From the NCBI RefSeq assembly GCF_004379255.2, contig NC_056033.1:22498209-22562208 (forward strand): 64,000 bases of DNA. Reading direction: 5' to 3'. Shown in pieces: positions 1-10,783 of the stretch. The position numbers were made by a program, and so were the translations under genes. Numbering within the stretch: position 1 is the first letter of the stretch; each line of letters starts with the position of its first letter. The notes under the pieces are model-generated. The model did not search any database, was not told the origin of the DNA, and saw only the letters and a program-made list of their open reading frames with translations. The stretch comes from Salvia splendens. Taxonomy: Eukaryota > Streptophyta > Magnoliopsida > Lamiales > Lamiaceae.

Positions 1-609
1 GGTCTTAGTCCAATCCTCACTGACAAGCACTCTATCCAACCTTTCAAAGAGGCCATTCTTGGCCCAAGTGAATGCCGCTCCATCGAAACCAGGATCAAGC
101 AGCCTACAGTCTTCCGTTGCCTCCGCAAAATCAACCATCTCGGCTTGCCGGTTAGTATCACTTCCGATTCTGTCTTGGTGTGATAGAATGGTGTTGAAAT
201 CGCCACCGATGATCCAAGGTGTTCCCTCGAGAGGCCCGGCAATCTCTCTCATCTTGTCCCATAATTGATGTCGTTCAGCCCTTGTACATTTGGCGTACAC
301 GGCTGAAATGGCCACCGGCCTAGCAAGGCGGTGGGACTTGAGGTAACCGTGAAGGATTTGTTCCGAGTCATTCTCAATATCAAAAGTGGACCCCTCTTCC
401 GCGAACATCCAAATCTTCCCGTTCGTGTTCGAACCAATGAAGGGCAGCCCCAAGGCCTTAGAGAATCGGTCCGGGTCCGGGTGTGTGAGCGGTTCCATTA
501 TTGCAAGAAATAAAACATTATGACAATCAATAAGTCTTTTTAGAACGTTTTGAGTGGGCGCATTCGCAATCCCCCTCACGTTCCAAAACATGAAATTGTA
601 CGACATCAT
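1..609 (-). CDS. LINE A ORF2, N-terminal endonuclease part (runs off window)
   Basis: This is the start of the LINE polyprotein that makes the target nick (APE-like endonuclease) and then reverse transcribes. Seen here: the WNVRG start motif, the MEP catalytic-glutamate motif and a GGDFN motif about 130 residues in. The frame overlaps the ORF1 stop as TAATGATG (TAA at 611-609, first ATG at 609-607), so translation probably depends on termination and reinitiation. Reverse transcriptase and RNase H lie outside the window. No stop was seen in the visible part. The closest relatives here are LINEs B and D. Confidence 0.8.
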   Translation of the reverse strand, partial: MMSYNFMFWNVRGIANAPTQNVLKRLIDCHNVLFLAIMEPLTHPDPDRFSKALGLPFIGSNTNGKIWMFAEEGSTFDIENDSEQILHGYLKSHRLARPVAISAVYAKCTRAERHQLWDKMREIAGPLEGTPWIIGGDFNTILSHQDRIGSDTNRQAEMVDFAEATEDCRLLDPGFDGAAFTWAKNGLFERLDRVLVSEDWTKT

Positions 610-3600
610 TAACAGGAAGGGTGCGTACCCAAAGAGGCTGAAGGCCCTCCTTGGTAGTCAGTGCGGTGTTGCTCTTTGTTCGGGGCGACCTCCTCGGCAT
701 CGTCGGCCGAACTGTTGCCTCCTAACCTCTCGACCCCCATGTGCAACTCCATGGGGTCTTCGTCCGCATCCCCACAATTCTCAACATCAAATTCTCCGTT
801 CGCCATGAGAGAGTAATATCGGTTAGTACTCATGTGGTTCTTTGCCGAGAAGAACCCACGCCCCCTTGTCATGGCATGGCGCGCGCCTCCTCTCGGATTC
901 CCTCGCCGAGCTGGTGAGACCGAGCGCCTCGCATTAGGGGAGCCCCACTCCACGTCCATGTTCCCACGTGGTGATGGTGGTTCGGAGGTGGGATGCAATG
1001 GGTTCCCCCGGTTCGGTGGGGACTTCCCAACCTCGGTCCCGGCCTTGAGCCCGGCATTTTGAGTTCCGGAGCTCGGTCCGCTCCCCAAAGCAGAGTCCGG
1101 CATTCTAGAGTCCGGTCTTGAGCCCGGCATTTTCGAGTTCGGTCCCTCCCAGGAAGTACCACCGATATCCTCCCCATTTGTTTTGTTATTGTTTGGTCGA
1201 TCACCGGCCTTGCCTTGCTTCTTCCCATAACGTTTCCATTCATTGGAGCTGGGGGCATTCTTCCCCGTATCTTGCTTCCCCTTCTCGGTTTGTCTCTCGG
1301 GTTGTGACTGTTTAGGCGGGCCGTTATGGTAGTTTCTCTTTGGCGGCCGTTCCTTCTTGCCCGTCGCATAGCACACCTCACTTGCATGGCCGACGTGTTT
1401 ACATTCTTGACAATATGATGGTATCTTGTCCCATCGGACCCGCTGCACTGTTTCTCGCCCACCAAGGTCAAGGATTATCTCTTCGGTAGGCGGTTTTGTG
1501 ATGTCTATCTCGACGCAAATTCGGGCAAATGAAAGCCGAGTCTTGTTTGCCGTGGCTCGATCAATCTGTATTGGAGTGCCGAGAAGCTTGCCGATGGCGA
1601 ATAAGGCGGATTGGTCGAAAAGATGAATGGGGAGGCCAATTAGGTTGCACCAAATTGCCGCAATGGGGGACTCGCAGTATGCATCAAAGTCCGGGGACCA
1701 TTTGAAGACCCTCATCGGGTGACGGTCAATGAGCCATACGGGCGTACCCCTTGGGCCTCCAAGGATTCGGGCATAGTCCGCCAAGTCCTCGCATTGAATG
1801 AGAATATGTTTAGCATTAATGTACTTCCAACTGAATCCACACCGGAGTTTAATATTATCGAGAGTCTTTTGGATTTGCAGTCCGGTAGGGATAGAGTGAG
1901 AGAACTTACCCATAATGGCGTGTCCCATGCTCTCAGCAAGCTTTTGAGTTTCCGCTCCGGAGAAGTAGATGGCCGGGATGCCGTCGGACACTGAAGCGAA
2001 CCCAATGTTCTGAAGCTTATCCGGCTCAAAGGCTTGAGGGCCGTTAGGGTCAGTCGAGCCTTTAAGCATGTCCGCCATCGTTTTCGGCCGGCCGGGGTGG
2101 CTTGAGGTGCCATCACCCCCGCCATGTAGCGTGTTACTCGCCGAGCCCGACGGAGTACCCTTAAGCAAGTCCGCCATCGATTTCGGCCACGCCGAGGTCC
2201 CCGGGGTAGCTTCTACCCCCCCATGTTGAGTAACTTCATTTGGCCCTTGTGTTGCGGCATTCGCCGAGGGCTTAGGTGTATTTCCTTTTCTCTTCGGGTT
2301 GTTGTGTTCGGCTTTTCCATTCTCGGTGTGGATCTTCTCGGCACCATCGTTGTCGTTGTGTACCCTTCTCGGCTTTTCCATTCTCGGCAGTTCGGCTTTT
2401 CCTTTCTCGGTGTGGACCTTCTCGGCCTCTTCATTCTCGGTGTGGATCTTCTCGGCATCATCCATTGGCGTGTCGTTGGGTGTTGGTGTTTCTCTTGTCA
2501 ATACGCCCATCTCGGCACTAGGCGTGGCCTTGTTCGTTGTCTCGATAATAAGCTTTTCTCGGTTGGCGTTAGGGTTCGCCTTAGGTCGCGGCTGGCCGAG
2601 CTCCACACAATAATGTTCCGGGCTGGCCTCAAACGTAGCTCGGATCTTGCTAGTTCGTCCTCGTTCGAGAGGGGGGAAGTCCTCAAGAGATGCCCCACTC
2701 CCATTCCAAGGTGTGTGTGTGACACTTTGCATGCATCCCGAAGAGTTTTGGGGGAACTCCGGTGGTTTGTGACTGGCCGTCGGTAGGTTTCCGGCACGGA
2801 GAGGCTGCGCCGCCGCTGCATCGAGCGTTTCCACCGAGTCCAACGCTGCAAGATGAAGGATCTCATCTAGTTTTGGGTTCCTTGGTGGGGATCCAAACGA
2901 TGCAACTCGTGCCATGTTAGAGGGGAAAGGGGGGGGGGGGCACTTTCAAGGGGGGCTTTTGTACTTGCTATCATTTTAGGCAAGTTTGCTTTTGTACCTG
3001 ATGGCTTAGGTAGGAAAGGTGGATTAGTGCTTTCAAAGTCAACTTTTGTCCCAGCCTCCAGATTAGGTAGGTTTGCTTTTCCACTTTCCAATGGGGCAAG
3101 GACAGCACATGGGGCAGCTTGTGCTTCACGTGACCTAGCAAGTCTTGGCTGGGGATTGTGGAGGGAGGGGACTTCACCGGAAACGGTCATAAGCTCGACG
3201 GCGGGAGCAGCAGTTTCCGGCGAGCCGCCTCCTTCCGGCACGGTTCTACCGTTGGGGGCATCGAAATCTTCTTCACATTCATTCCAATGCTCCACTTCCT
3301 CTTCCTTCTTATGAGGCAAGTCGGGGTCCTCCAACCTGAAAGAGACCCCCAAGTCGAGGGACGGAGTCGCCGGGAACAGGGATCCTTTGCATTTGGAACT
3401 ACCGGCCGAATGTCCTTCCTCCTCACCGAAGTCTATCTTCTTCCTTAGTTGCTTGTCCTCGGGCATCGGAGACGGGACAAATCTCTTACGACCATTGCCT
3501 TTGGTAGGAGGCGCCGGCGTACTTTTCCGGGCTTTGAGCTTTGCTTTAGCCATTTTTAGTTCCATGGATTTGGTCGGACGTTGAAGGGAAGCGGCCTCAC

Positions 3601-3730
3601 CAGCTCGGAAGACCATTTGCTGATCGGAGAGGACCCGAGCTTCCTCATCCCCGGGAACAATGTCAGGCAGATGATCCGGATTTAGGGCCGGAGTGTCTCT
3701 CTTTTCGTCGGGGTCCGGCGGTTGCCCCAT
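609..3730 (-). pseudogene. LINE A ORF1 (DUF4283 + CCHC), frameshifted in a C-tract
   Basis: ORF1 makes the RNA-binding partner of ORF2 in the retrotransposition particle. ATG is at 3730, chosen because it aligns with the start in LINE D. Order from the N-terminus: basic/proline-rich region, an FPPLERGRTSKI block, charged EKIHTE repeats (about 2320-2470), paired MADLLKG/MADMLKG motifs, the DUF4283-type domain ending near the CQECKHVGHASEVC knuckle (about 1375-1420), and a C-terminal MSTNRYYSLM motif. The reading frame changes at a 12-base G run (2929-2940, poly-C on the coding strand), which splits the ORF into 3' (609-2915) and 5' (2867-3730) parts. This could be a true slip mutation or a sequencing error. 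Confidence 0.85.
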
Positions 3731-3993
3731 TGTTTCGGCCAGCCGGGCGGGCTTCGGCAAGGTATAGCCAAGACGTGGAGTAGAGGTTGACGGGAGCCGC
3801 TTGCCAAGTCCGACGTTGAAGTGGCTTTCGTCGGGGATGGGCCGGGGGTGACAGGCGGAGTGGGATTGGGAGGTGGCCGACAGGGTGGTGAGGGTGGAGG
3901 GGCGGGTGGCGACGTGAGGGATGGGTGGGTGTTTTCCGGCGATGCAATAGGGAGTTATTTTTGAGAGAAGGGAGAGCGTCTCTCTATTCAAGG

Positions 3994-3995
<2 letters not shown>

Positions 3996-4031
<36 letters not shown>
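3996..4031 (+). repeat. Poly(A) run of 36 bases
   Basis: Pure A run between the 5' end of LINE A (minus) and gypsy I1 (plus). It reads as a LINE tail in plus orientation but has no plus-strand LINE 3' UTR before it. Confidence 0.95.
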
Positions 4032-4034
<3 letters not shown>

Positions 4035-6940
4035 TGTTTTCATCTTAGTGTACAAACAGTCTTTGTTTACCACTAACGAATTAACCACTTCTTTGCCAAG
4101 TGCTTTTGTGTCTCTTTTACAGGAATTCGAAGATGTTTTTCCCGTGGAAGAATCAAGTGGATTACCGCCATTAAGAGGTATTGAACACCAAATTGACCTT
4201 ATTCCCGGGGCAGTTCTACCAAATCGACTAGCCTATAGAGCCAATCCCGAAGAGACTAAGGAAATTCAAAGGCAAGTGCAAGAGTTGTTGGACAATGGAA
4301 AAATCCGTGAGAGCATGAGTCCATGTGCTGTTCCGGTAATTGTTGTTTCTAAGAAAGATGGATCATGGAGGATGTGCATCGACTGCCGAGCAATCAACAA
4401 AATCACGGTAAAGTATCGCTATCCTATTCCTAGGCTAGATGATATGCTTGATGAATTGCATGGTTCTGTTGTGTTTAGTAAGATCGATTTGAAAAGTGGT
4501 TATCATCAAATTCGAATTAGAGAAGGAGACGAATGGAAAACAGCCTTTAAAACAAAATTTGGTCTATATGAGTGGTTAGTAATGCCTTTTGGTTTAACTA
4601 ATGCACCAAGTACTTTCATGAGGTTGATGCACCATGTTTTGAGAAAATTCATTGGAAAATTTGTGGTTGTTTATTTTGATGATATTCTTGTCTATAGCAA
4701 AAATGTGAATGAACATCTTAACCATGTGCGTGCAGTTTTGGATACCTTACGAAAAGAATCATTGTATGCAAATCTCAAAAAGTGTTCTTTTTGCATGGAT
4801 AAAGTTGTTTTTCTGGGTTTTGTTATAAGTGCTAATGGGATTGAAATGGAAAAAGAGAAGGTGAAAGCTATTTTAGAATGGCCAATTCCTCAAAATGTAG
4901 CACAAGTTAGAAGTTTTCATGGTCTTGCTAGTTTTTATAGGAGGTTTGTCAAGGATTTTAGTACAATTGCTGCACCTTTGAATGAAATTGTGAAAAAGGA
5001 TGTTTGTTTTTATTGGGGAGAAAAACAAGAACATGCTTTTAATCTCCTTAAAGAAAAACTTACAACTGCACCAATTCTTTCTTTGCCTAACTTTGATAAC
5101 ATGTTTGAGCTTGAATGTGATGCATCTGGGGTAGGCATAGGAGATGTTTTGTTGCAGGATAGGAAGCCAATCGCGTACTTTAGCGAAAAGTTGAAAGGAG
5201 CTCAATTGAACTATCCAACGTATGACAAGGAGTTATATGCTTTGGTTAGAGCTTTGGAAACATGGCAGCATTACTTGTGGCCTAGAGAGTTTGTAATTCA
5301 CACGGATCATGAATCTCTCAAGTACTTGAAAGGTCAAGGTAAGCTTAGCAAGAGACATGTTAAGTGGGTGGAATTCATTGAATCATTTCCCTATGTAATC
5401 AAATACAAAAAGGGAAAAGAAAATATTGTGGCTGATGCATTATCTCGGAGGTACATTTTGATCACTACTTTGAGTTCTAAGTTGCTTGGTTTTGAGTTGA
5501 TTAAGGAAATGTATGATAATGACCCGGACTTTTCTTCTATCTATTTAGCTTGTGAGCATGCTGCATTTGACAAGTTCTATAGGCATGATGGCTATTTGTT
5601 TAGAGAAAACAAATTATGCATTCCTAAAGGTTCTATGCGTGAATTGCTTGTGCGTGAAGCTCATGGTGGTGGTTTAATGGGTCATTTTGGAGTCCATAAG
5701 ACAATGAATGTTTTGCTTGAACATTTCTTTTGGCCTAAAATGCGTATGGATGTTGAAAGAATTTGTAAAAGATGCATAACTTGCATGCAAGCCAAGTCTA
5801 AATCACACCCACATGGTTTGTACAAACCGTTACCAATTCCTAGTGCACCTTGGGAGGATATTTCAATGGACTTTGTTGTTGGTTTGCCAAGAACAAAAAG
5901 AGGTAGAGATTCAGTTTTTGTGGTTGTTGATAGGTTTTCAAAAATGGCACATTTTATTCCATGTCACAAAACTGATGATGCATCTCATATCGCTGATTTG
6001 TTCTTTAAAGAAATTGTCCGTTTGCATGGTGTTCCTAGATCAATTGTGAGTGATCGAGATGCTAAATTTGTGAGTCATTTTTGGCGAGTGTTGTGGAATA
6101 AGTTGGGAACTAAACTCTTGTTTTCTACTACTTGTCATCCACAAACTGATGGACAAACTGAAGTAGTTAATAGGACTTTGTCTCAATTACTATGAACTTT
6201 AGTTAAAAAGAACTTGAAAAGTTGGGAGGAATGCTTACCTTTTGCTGAGTTTGCTTATAATCGAAGTGTCCATTCTGCTACTAACTTTTCCCCATTTGAA
6301 GTTGTGTATGGTTTCAATCCATTGAGTCCACTAGATTTGATTCCAATACCTATTGAAGATCGTGCAAGTCTTGATGGAAAAGCTAAGGCTGAAATGGTGA
6401 AAAGATTGCATGAAAGGGTAAGACTCAACATTGAAAAGAGGACAGAACAATATGCAAAGCAAGCCAACAAGGGTCGGAAACAAGTCATCTTTGAGCCGGG
6501 AGATTGGGTTTGGTTGCATATGAGAAAGGAGAGATTTCCTTCGAAAAGAAAGTCCAAGTTGCAGCCAAGAGGAGATGGACCATTCCAAGTGATTGGAAAA
6601 GTCAATGATAATGCTTACAAACTTGACTTACCTGGTGAGTTTAATGTAAGGCACTACTTTCAATGTTTCTGATTTATCTCCTTATGTTGGTGAATTAGAT
6701 TCGAGGACGAATCCTCTTGAAGAAGAAGGGAATGATGGAGGTACACCCAAGCTGATCAACAAGGACAAGAAGATGGATCCATTAATCATTCAAAGTGGAC
6801 CAATTACAAGAGCTAGAGCTAAGAAGATAAAGGAGTCCATGATGCTTTTAGTTGATGAAATAAAAGCCCAATTCCAAGACCATTCAACATTGGGCCAAAT
6901 GGTGAATATTATTCAAGTTAGTGGGCAGCCCAATGCATGA
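4032..6940 (+). pseudogene. Gypsy I1 pol: RT, RNase H, integrase; broken
   Basis: Polyprotein that copies and integrates the element. Visible in order: RT with the YFDD motif (about 4672-4683), RNase H with TDHESLKYL (about 5300), integrase zinc finger ([12 protein letters not shown] to CKRCITC, about 5660-5790), and the DDE core with MDFVVG, SDRDAKF and [10 protein letters not shown] (about 5870-6175). The frame is stopped by TGA at 6193-6195, where I2 has CGA, and shifts near 6650 (GGCAC versus GTGC in I2). The C-terminus, ending SGQPNA at 6940, runs into the LTR. It cannot make a full protein as sequenced. Confidence 0.88.
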
Positions 6941-7431
6941 AGTTTTGAGTCAATATATATCACATTTTGGAGGCCCAAATTGAAGATAAATGATGCATTT
7001 TCGTCCAAGTTGGAGCAGCAAAAATGAAGAGTCATTTTTAAGTTACTTTTTGAGTTAAATAGTGCTTTATGTCCTAAAGTCACACCAATAGTTTAGGAGT
7101 TACTTTTCACTTATTATGAGTCATTCTAAAGGTCTTAAGTTGTACTAATGATATGAGACTTTCAAGAGTCCATTCTAGCCTACAAATAGGCTTGTAAGCA
7201 TGTCATTTGAGACATCATTGATCAATACGAAATAGAGTTTGTCTTGTGAGTTGATTCTCTTTGTAGAGTTTTTCACTTGTTTGAACTTATCAAGATACTT
7301 TGAGCAAGTTCTTGTGGCGTTCAACCATACCGAGGTTCTTGGCTGATTACATAGCCAACGGGTCGAGGTTTTCCAAGCTCTGGAAGTGGATCAAACCAGA
7401 TTATCAATCAAGGAAATCCGCTGCCAATCAT
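6733..7431 (+). repeat. Gypsy I1 3' LTR, truncated by the gap
   Basis: Starts TGATGGAG after the purine-rich tract GAAGAAGAAGGGAA. It matches the I2 LTR (16317-17086) until it is cut by the N run about 70 bases before its expected CATATCA end. The TATA box seen in other copies is CTACAAATAGG here. Confidence 0.85.
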
Positions 7432-7502
7432 NNNNNNNNNNNNNNNNNNNNNNNNNNNNNNNNNNNNNNNNNNNNNNNNNNNNNNNNNNNNNNNNNNNNN
7501 NN
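7432..7502. other. Assembly gap (71 N)
   Basis: Run of 71 N between the gypsy I1 LTR and the 5' end of LINE B. The LINE B 5' terminus and any target duplication lie inside it. Confidence 1.
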
Positions 7503-7717
7503 CGCTCTCTAGAATCCCCCACCACGTTTTGAGTTCCCACATCGCCGCCCACCCCATTCTTGCTCGGCTCACCACTGTCGACGGTCCTCCTCACGCCCCC
7601 CGCTCCACCAGCCACCCACCATCCTCCCGACCTCGGATTCTCACCAACCAACACTCCCTTGGCTAAGGCACGAACAAAGCTCCGGAGCGGCTGGTGACTC
7701 GACTCATTCTCTCGATC

Positions 7718-10700
7718 ATGCCGGAGCGCCTGCCGGATCCCCCCCCGGAGTCAGAAGAACCGCGCACCATCTCGGACCAGCTAATGGTCCTCCGGCCGGC
7801 CGAGGACCCTCTCTCGGACCAGCCAATGAATTTCACGTCGGAGGAGTCTCCCTCCATAATTTTCCCTGCAGGAAAGCGGCGAGGAAAACTTTGAAAATGA
7901 AGGTGAAGGCACGGTACAAAGTACACCAGCCCCTACCATCAAAGGACTGGTCGGAAAAGGTTCGTACCCTCACCGATGCCGGAGGACAAGCAACTTAGGA
8001 AGAAGATTGATTTCGGGGCCGAAGGGAGCTCGCCGGTCGGAAGCCCAAAATGCAAAGGCCCCATCTTCCCGACGTCGATGGAGCCCTCCCCTAATCTCAA
8101 CGGTGAAGATGAAGCTAAGATTAATGAAGAACTTGCCGGCGCCAGAACTGTTGACAACGCTCCGGCCGATGACCTTGCGGCCGGCGCAAACGCGGGGACT
8201 GGTGACGGAGGAGAGCACAACCCCCCACATGATGGCTGCTCGGAGAGAGATGGCTCTAGCATGGGTCAAAAGGCCTGGGTGGACGCGCTAGTCAACTTGC
8301 CCGAAATGGGCACAACAACAAAATCACTTTCCGAAAGTTCCTTGGCGCCTTGCCACTTCGGAACACCACGTGATGCTGGCCCCAATGCATCCGTTGAGCC
8401 CCCAAAACAACAAAAATCTAGCTCCTTTTTGCAGCAACCCAACTTTCCCGAATTGGCTTGGAGACCAAAACCTCCTTCCGAAAGTGGGCTAACTCCTTTC
8501 CGTCCCAAGAGCTCACGTGAGACGATTGTCGTGGAGGCCCCAACGCAACCAACAAAGGCCGAAATCATCCACTTAGCCGCCTTGGAACTCGGCGGAGATG
8601 CTAGACACATTGTTGCGCAACCTCTCATTACGGCCGCCACAATCCACTGGAGTTCCCCCTAAAACCCTTCGGGATGCATGCAAAGTGTCACACACACACC
8701 TCGGGATGGAAATGGACCCTCTCTTGAGGACTTTCCCCCTCTCTAACGAGGACGAACTATAGCAAGCTCCGAGCTACGTTTGAGGCTAGTTCGGAACATC
8801 ATAGTGCGGAGCTCGGCCAGCCGCGACCGAAGTCGAACCCTAACGTCTACCGAGAAAAGCCTTTTATCGAGACGATGAACAAGGCCACGCCTAGTGCCGA
8901 GATGGTTGCAGGTGACAAGAGACAACAACCAACACCCAACGATACGCCTATGGATGATGCCGACAGACCCTCACCGAGAAGGAAAAAGTCGAGAAGATCC
9001 ACACCGATAAAGAAAAAGCCGAAAAGCCGAGAATGGAAAAGCCGAGAAGGGCACACAACGGCCAACGTAGGTGCCGAGAAGATCCACACACCCGAGAATG
9101 GGAGAAGCCGAACTAACAATCCGAAGAGAAATGGAAACACACCTAAGTCCGCGACGGATGCCGCAACACAAGGCTGAATGTAGTTACATCAACTTGGGGT
9201 GGTAGAAGCTACACTGGGGCCCTCGCCGTGGCCGAAATCGATGGCGGACTTGCTTAGGGGTATCCCGTCGGGCTCGGCGAGTAACACTCTACAAGGCCGG
9301 GGTGAAGGCGCCGCAAACCACCCCGGTCGGCCGAAAACGATGGCGGACATGCTCAAAGGCTCGACTGACCCTACCGGCCCCCAAGCCTTTGAACCGGATA
9401 AGCTCCAGAACATTGGATTTGCTTCAGTGTCCGACGGCATCCCGGCCATTTACTTCTCCGGAGCGGAAACTCAAAAGCTTGCTGAGAGCATGGGACACGC
9501 CATTGTGGGTAAGTTTTCTCACTCTATCCCTACGGGACTGCAAATCCAAAAGACCCTCGACAATATTAAACTTCGGTGTGGATTTAGTTGGAAGTATATT
9601 AATGCTAAACATATTCTCATTCAATGCGAGGACTTGGCGGACTATGCCCGAATCCTTGGAGGCCCAAGGGGTACGCCCGTTTGGCTCATTGACCGACACC
9701 CGATGAGGGTCTTCAAATGGTCCCCGGACTTTGATGCTTACCTGCGAGTCCCCCATTGCGGCAATCTGGTGCAACCTAATTGGCCTCCCCATTCACCTTT
9801 TCGACCAATCCCGCCTTATTCGCCATCGGCAAGCTTCTCGGCAATCCAATACAAATTGATCGAGCCACGGCAAACAAGACTCGGCTTCATTTGCCCGAAT
9901 CTGCGTCGAGATAGACATCACAAAACCACCTACCGAAGAGATAATCCTCGATCTTGGTGGGCGAGAAACGGTTGCAGCGAGTCCGATGGGACAAGATACC
10001 ATCATATTGCCGAGAATGCAAACATGTCGGCCATGCAAGTGAGGTGTGCTATGCGAACGGGCAAGAAGGAACGGCCGCCAAAGAGAAACTATCACAACGG
10101 CCCGCCAAAACAGCCACAACCCGAGAGACAGACCGAGAAGGGGAAGCAAGATATGGGGAAGAATGCCTCCAGCTCCAACGAATGGAAACATCAGGGGAAG
10201 AAGCAGGCAGGCCGGTGATCGACCAAACAATAACAAAACAAATGGGGAGGACTCCGGTGATACTTCCTGGGAGGGACCGAACTCCAAGGGTTGACTCTAC
10301 TTTGGGGAGCGGACCGAGCTCCGGAACTCAGAATGCCGGGCTTATTGCCGGGATCGAGATTGGGAAGTCCCCACCGAACCGGGGGAATCCATTGCATCCC
10401 ACCACCGAACCACCAACACCACGTGGGAACATGGACGTGGAGTGGGGCTCCCCCATTGCGAGGAGCTTGGTCTCACCAGTTCGGCGAGGGAATCCGAGAG
10501 GAGGCGCGCGCCATGCTTTGACAAGGGGGCGTGGGTTCTTCTCGGCAAAGAACCACATGAGCACTAACCAATATTATACTCTCATGGAGAACGGAGAATT
10601 TGATGTTGAGAATTGTGGGGATGCGGACGAAGACCTTATGGAATTGCATGTGGGGGCCGAGAAGTTAGGAGGCAACAGTTCGGCCGAGGACGCCGAGGAG

Positions 10701-10781
10701 GTCGCTCCGAACAAAGAGCAACACCGTACTGATTATCAAGGAGGGCCTTCAACCTCTTTGGGTACGCACCCTTCTTGTTAA
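7718..10781 (+). pseudogene. LINE B ORF1, multiply frameshifted
   Basis: Same protein as LINE D ORF1 (about 1017 aa there): RNA-binding ORF1 with FPPLERGR-like block, EK-rich repeats, MADLL/MADML motifs, DUF4283-type domain, CCHC knuckle and MSTNQYYTLM C-terminus. The start at 7718 aligns with D. The frame is broken at several places relative to D, for example around 7910, 8590, 8757, 8935-8965, 9100, 9740, 9890, 9965 and 10275, nearly always by one or two bases. The stop TAA at 10779-10781 is followed two bases later by the ORF2 ATG. Such scattered small indels next to a scaffold gap may be consensus errors rather than mutations. Confidence 0.85.
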
Positions 10782-10783
10782 TA

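Larger units (their letters stand above)
1..3995 (-). mobile_element. LINE A, L1-clade non-LTR retrotransposon (5' half in window)
   Basis: Minus-strand LINE. Its 5' end, near 3995, carries the terminal block GAGAGACGCTCTCCC also found at the 5' ends of LINE D and half-LINE 1. The 5' UTR covers about 3731-3995, then come ORF1 and the start of ORF2, which leaves the window at base 1. The 5' end directly abuts a 36-A run at 3996-4031, an odd arrangement because poly(A) belongs at the other end; see findings. The right flank is gypsy sequence. Confidence 0.9.
4032..7431 (+). mobile_element. Gypsy I1, Ty3/gypsy element (CRM-like), pol 3' part and LTR
   Basis: The element begins inside the gag-pol spacer just after the A run and includes reverse transcriptase, RNase H, integrase and an LTR that enters the 71-base gap. 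From 5635 on it nearly duplicates gypsy I2 (15221-17030). It differs mostly by single-base changes and small indels, including a premature stop and a frameshift absent from I2. The gag region and 5' LTR are missing. Confidence 0.9.

Noticed and set aside
2213..2786. Overlapping plus-strand ORFs rich in Phe/Leu/Ser/Val
   Set aside because: They are antisense shadows of the EK-rich repeats in LINE A ORF1; the same shadows appear wherever ORF1 occurs.
3925..4060. Long ORF running from LINE A 5' UTR through the A run (poly-Lys) into gypsy pol
   Set aside because: The upstream part is antisense LINE leader and the lysines come from the poly(A). The real pol frame only starts with gypsy sequence at about 4032.
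4032..6940. Endogenous pararetrovirus (caulimovirid) origin of the RT
   Set aside because: An integrase with finger and DDE core follows RNase H and true LTRs are present, so it is a Ty3/gypsy element.
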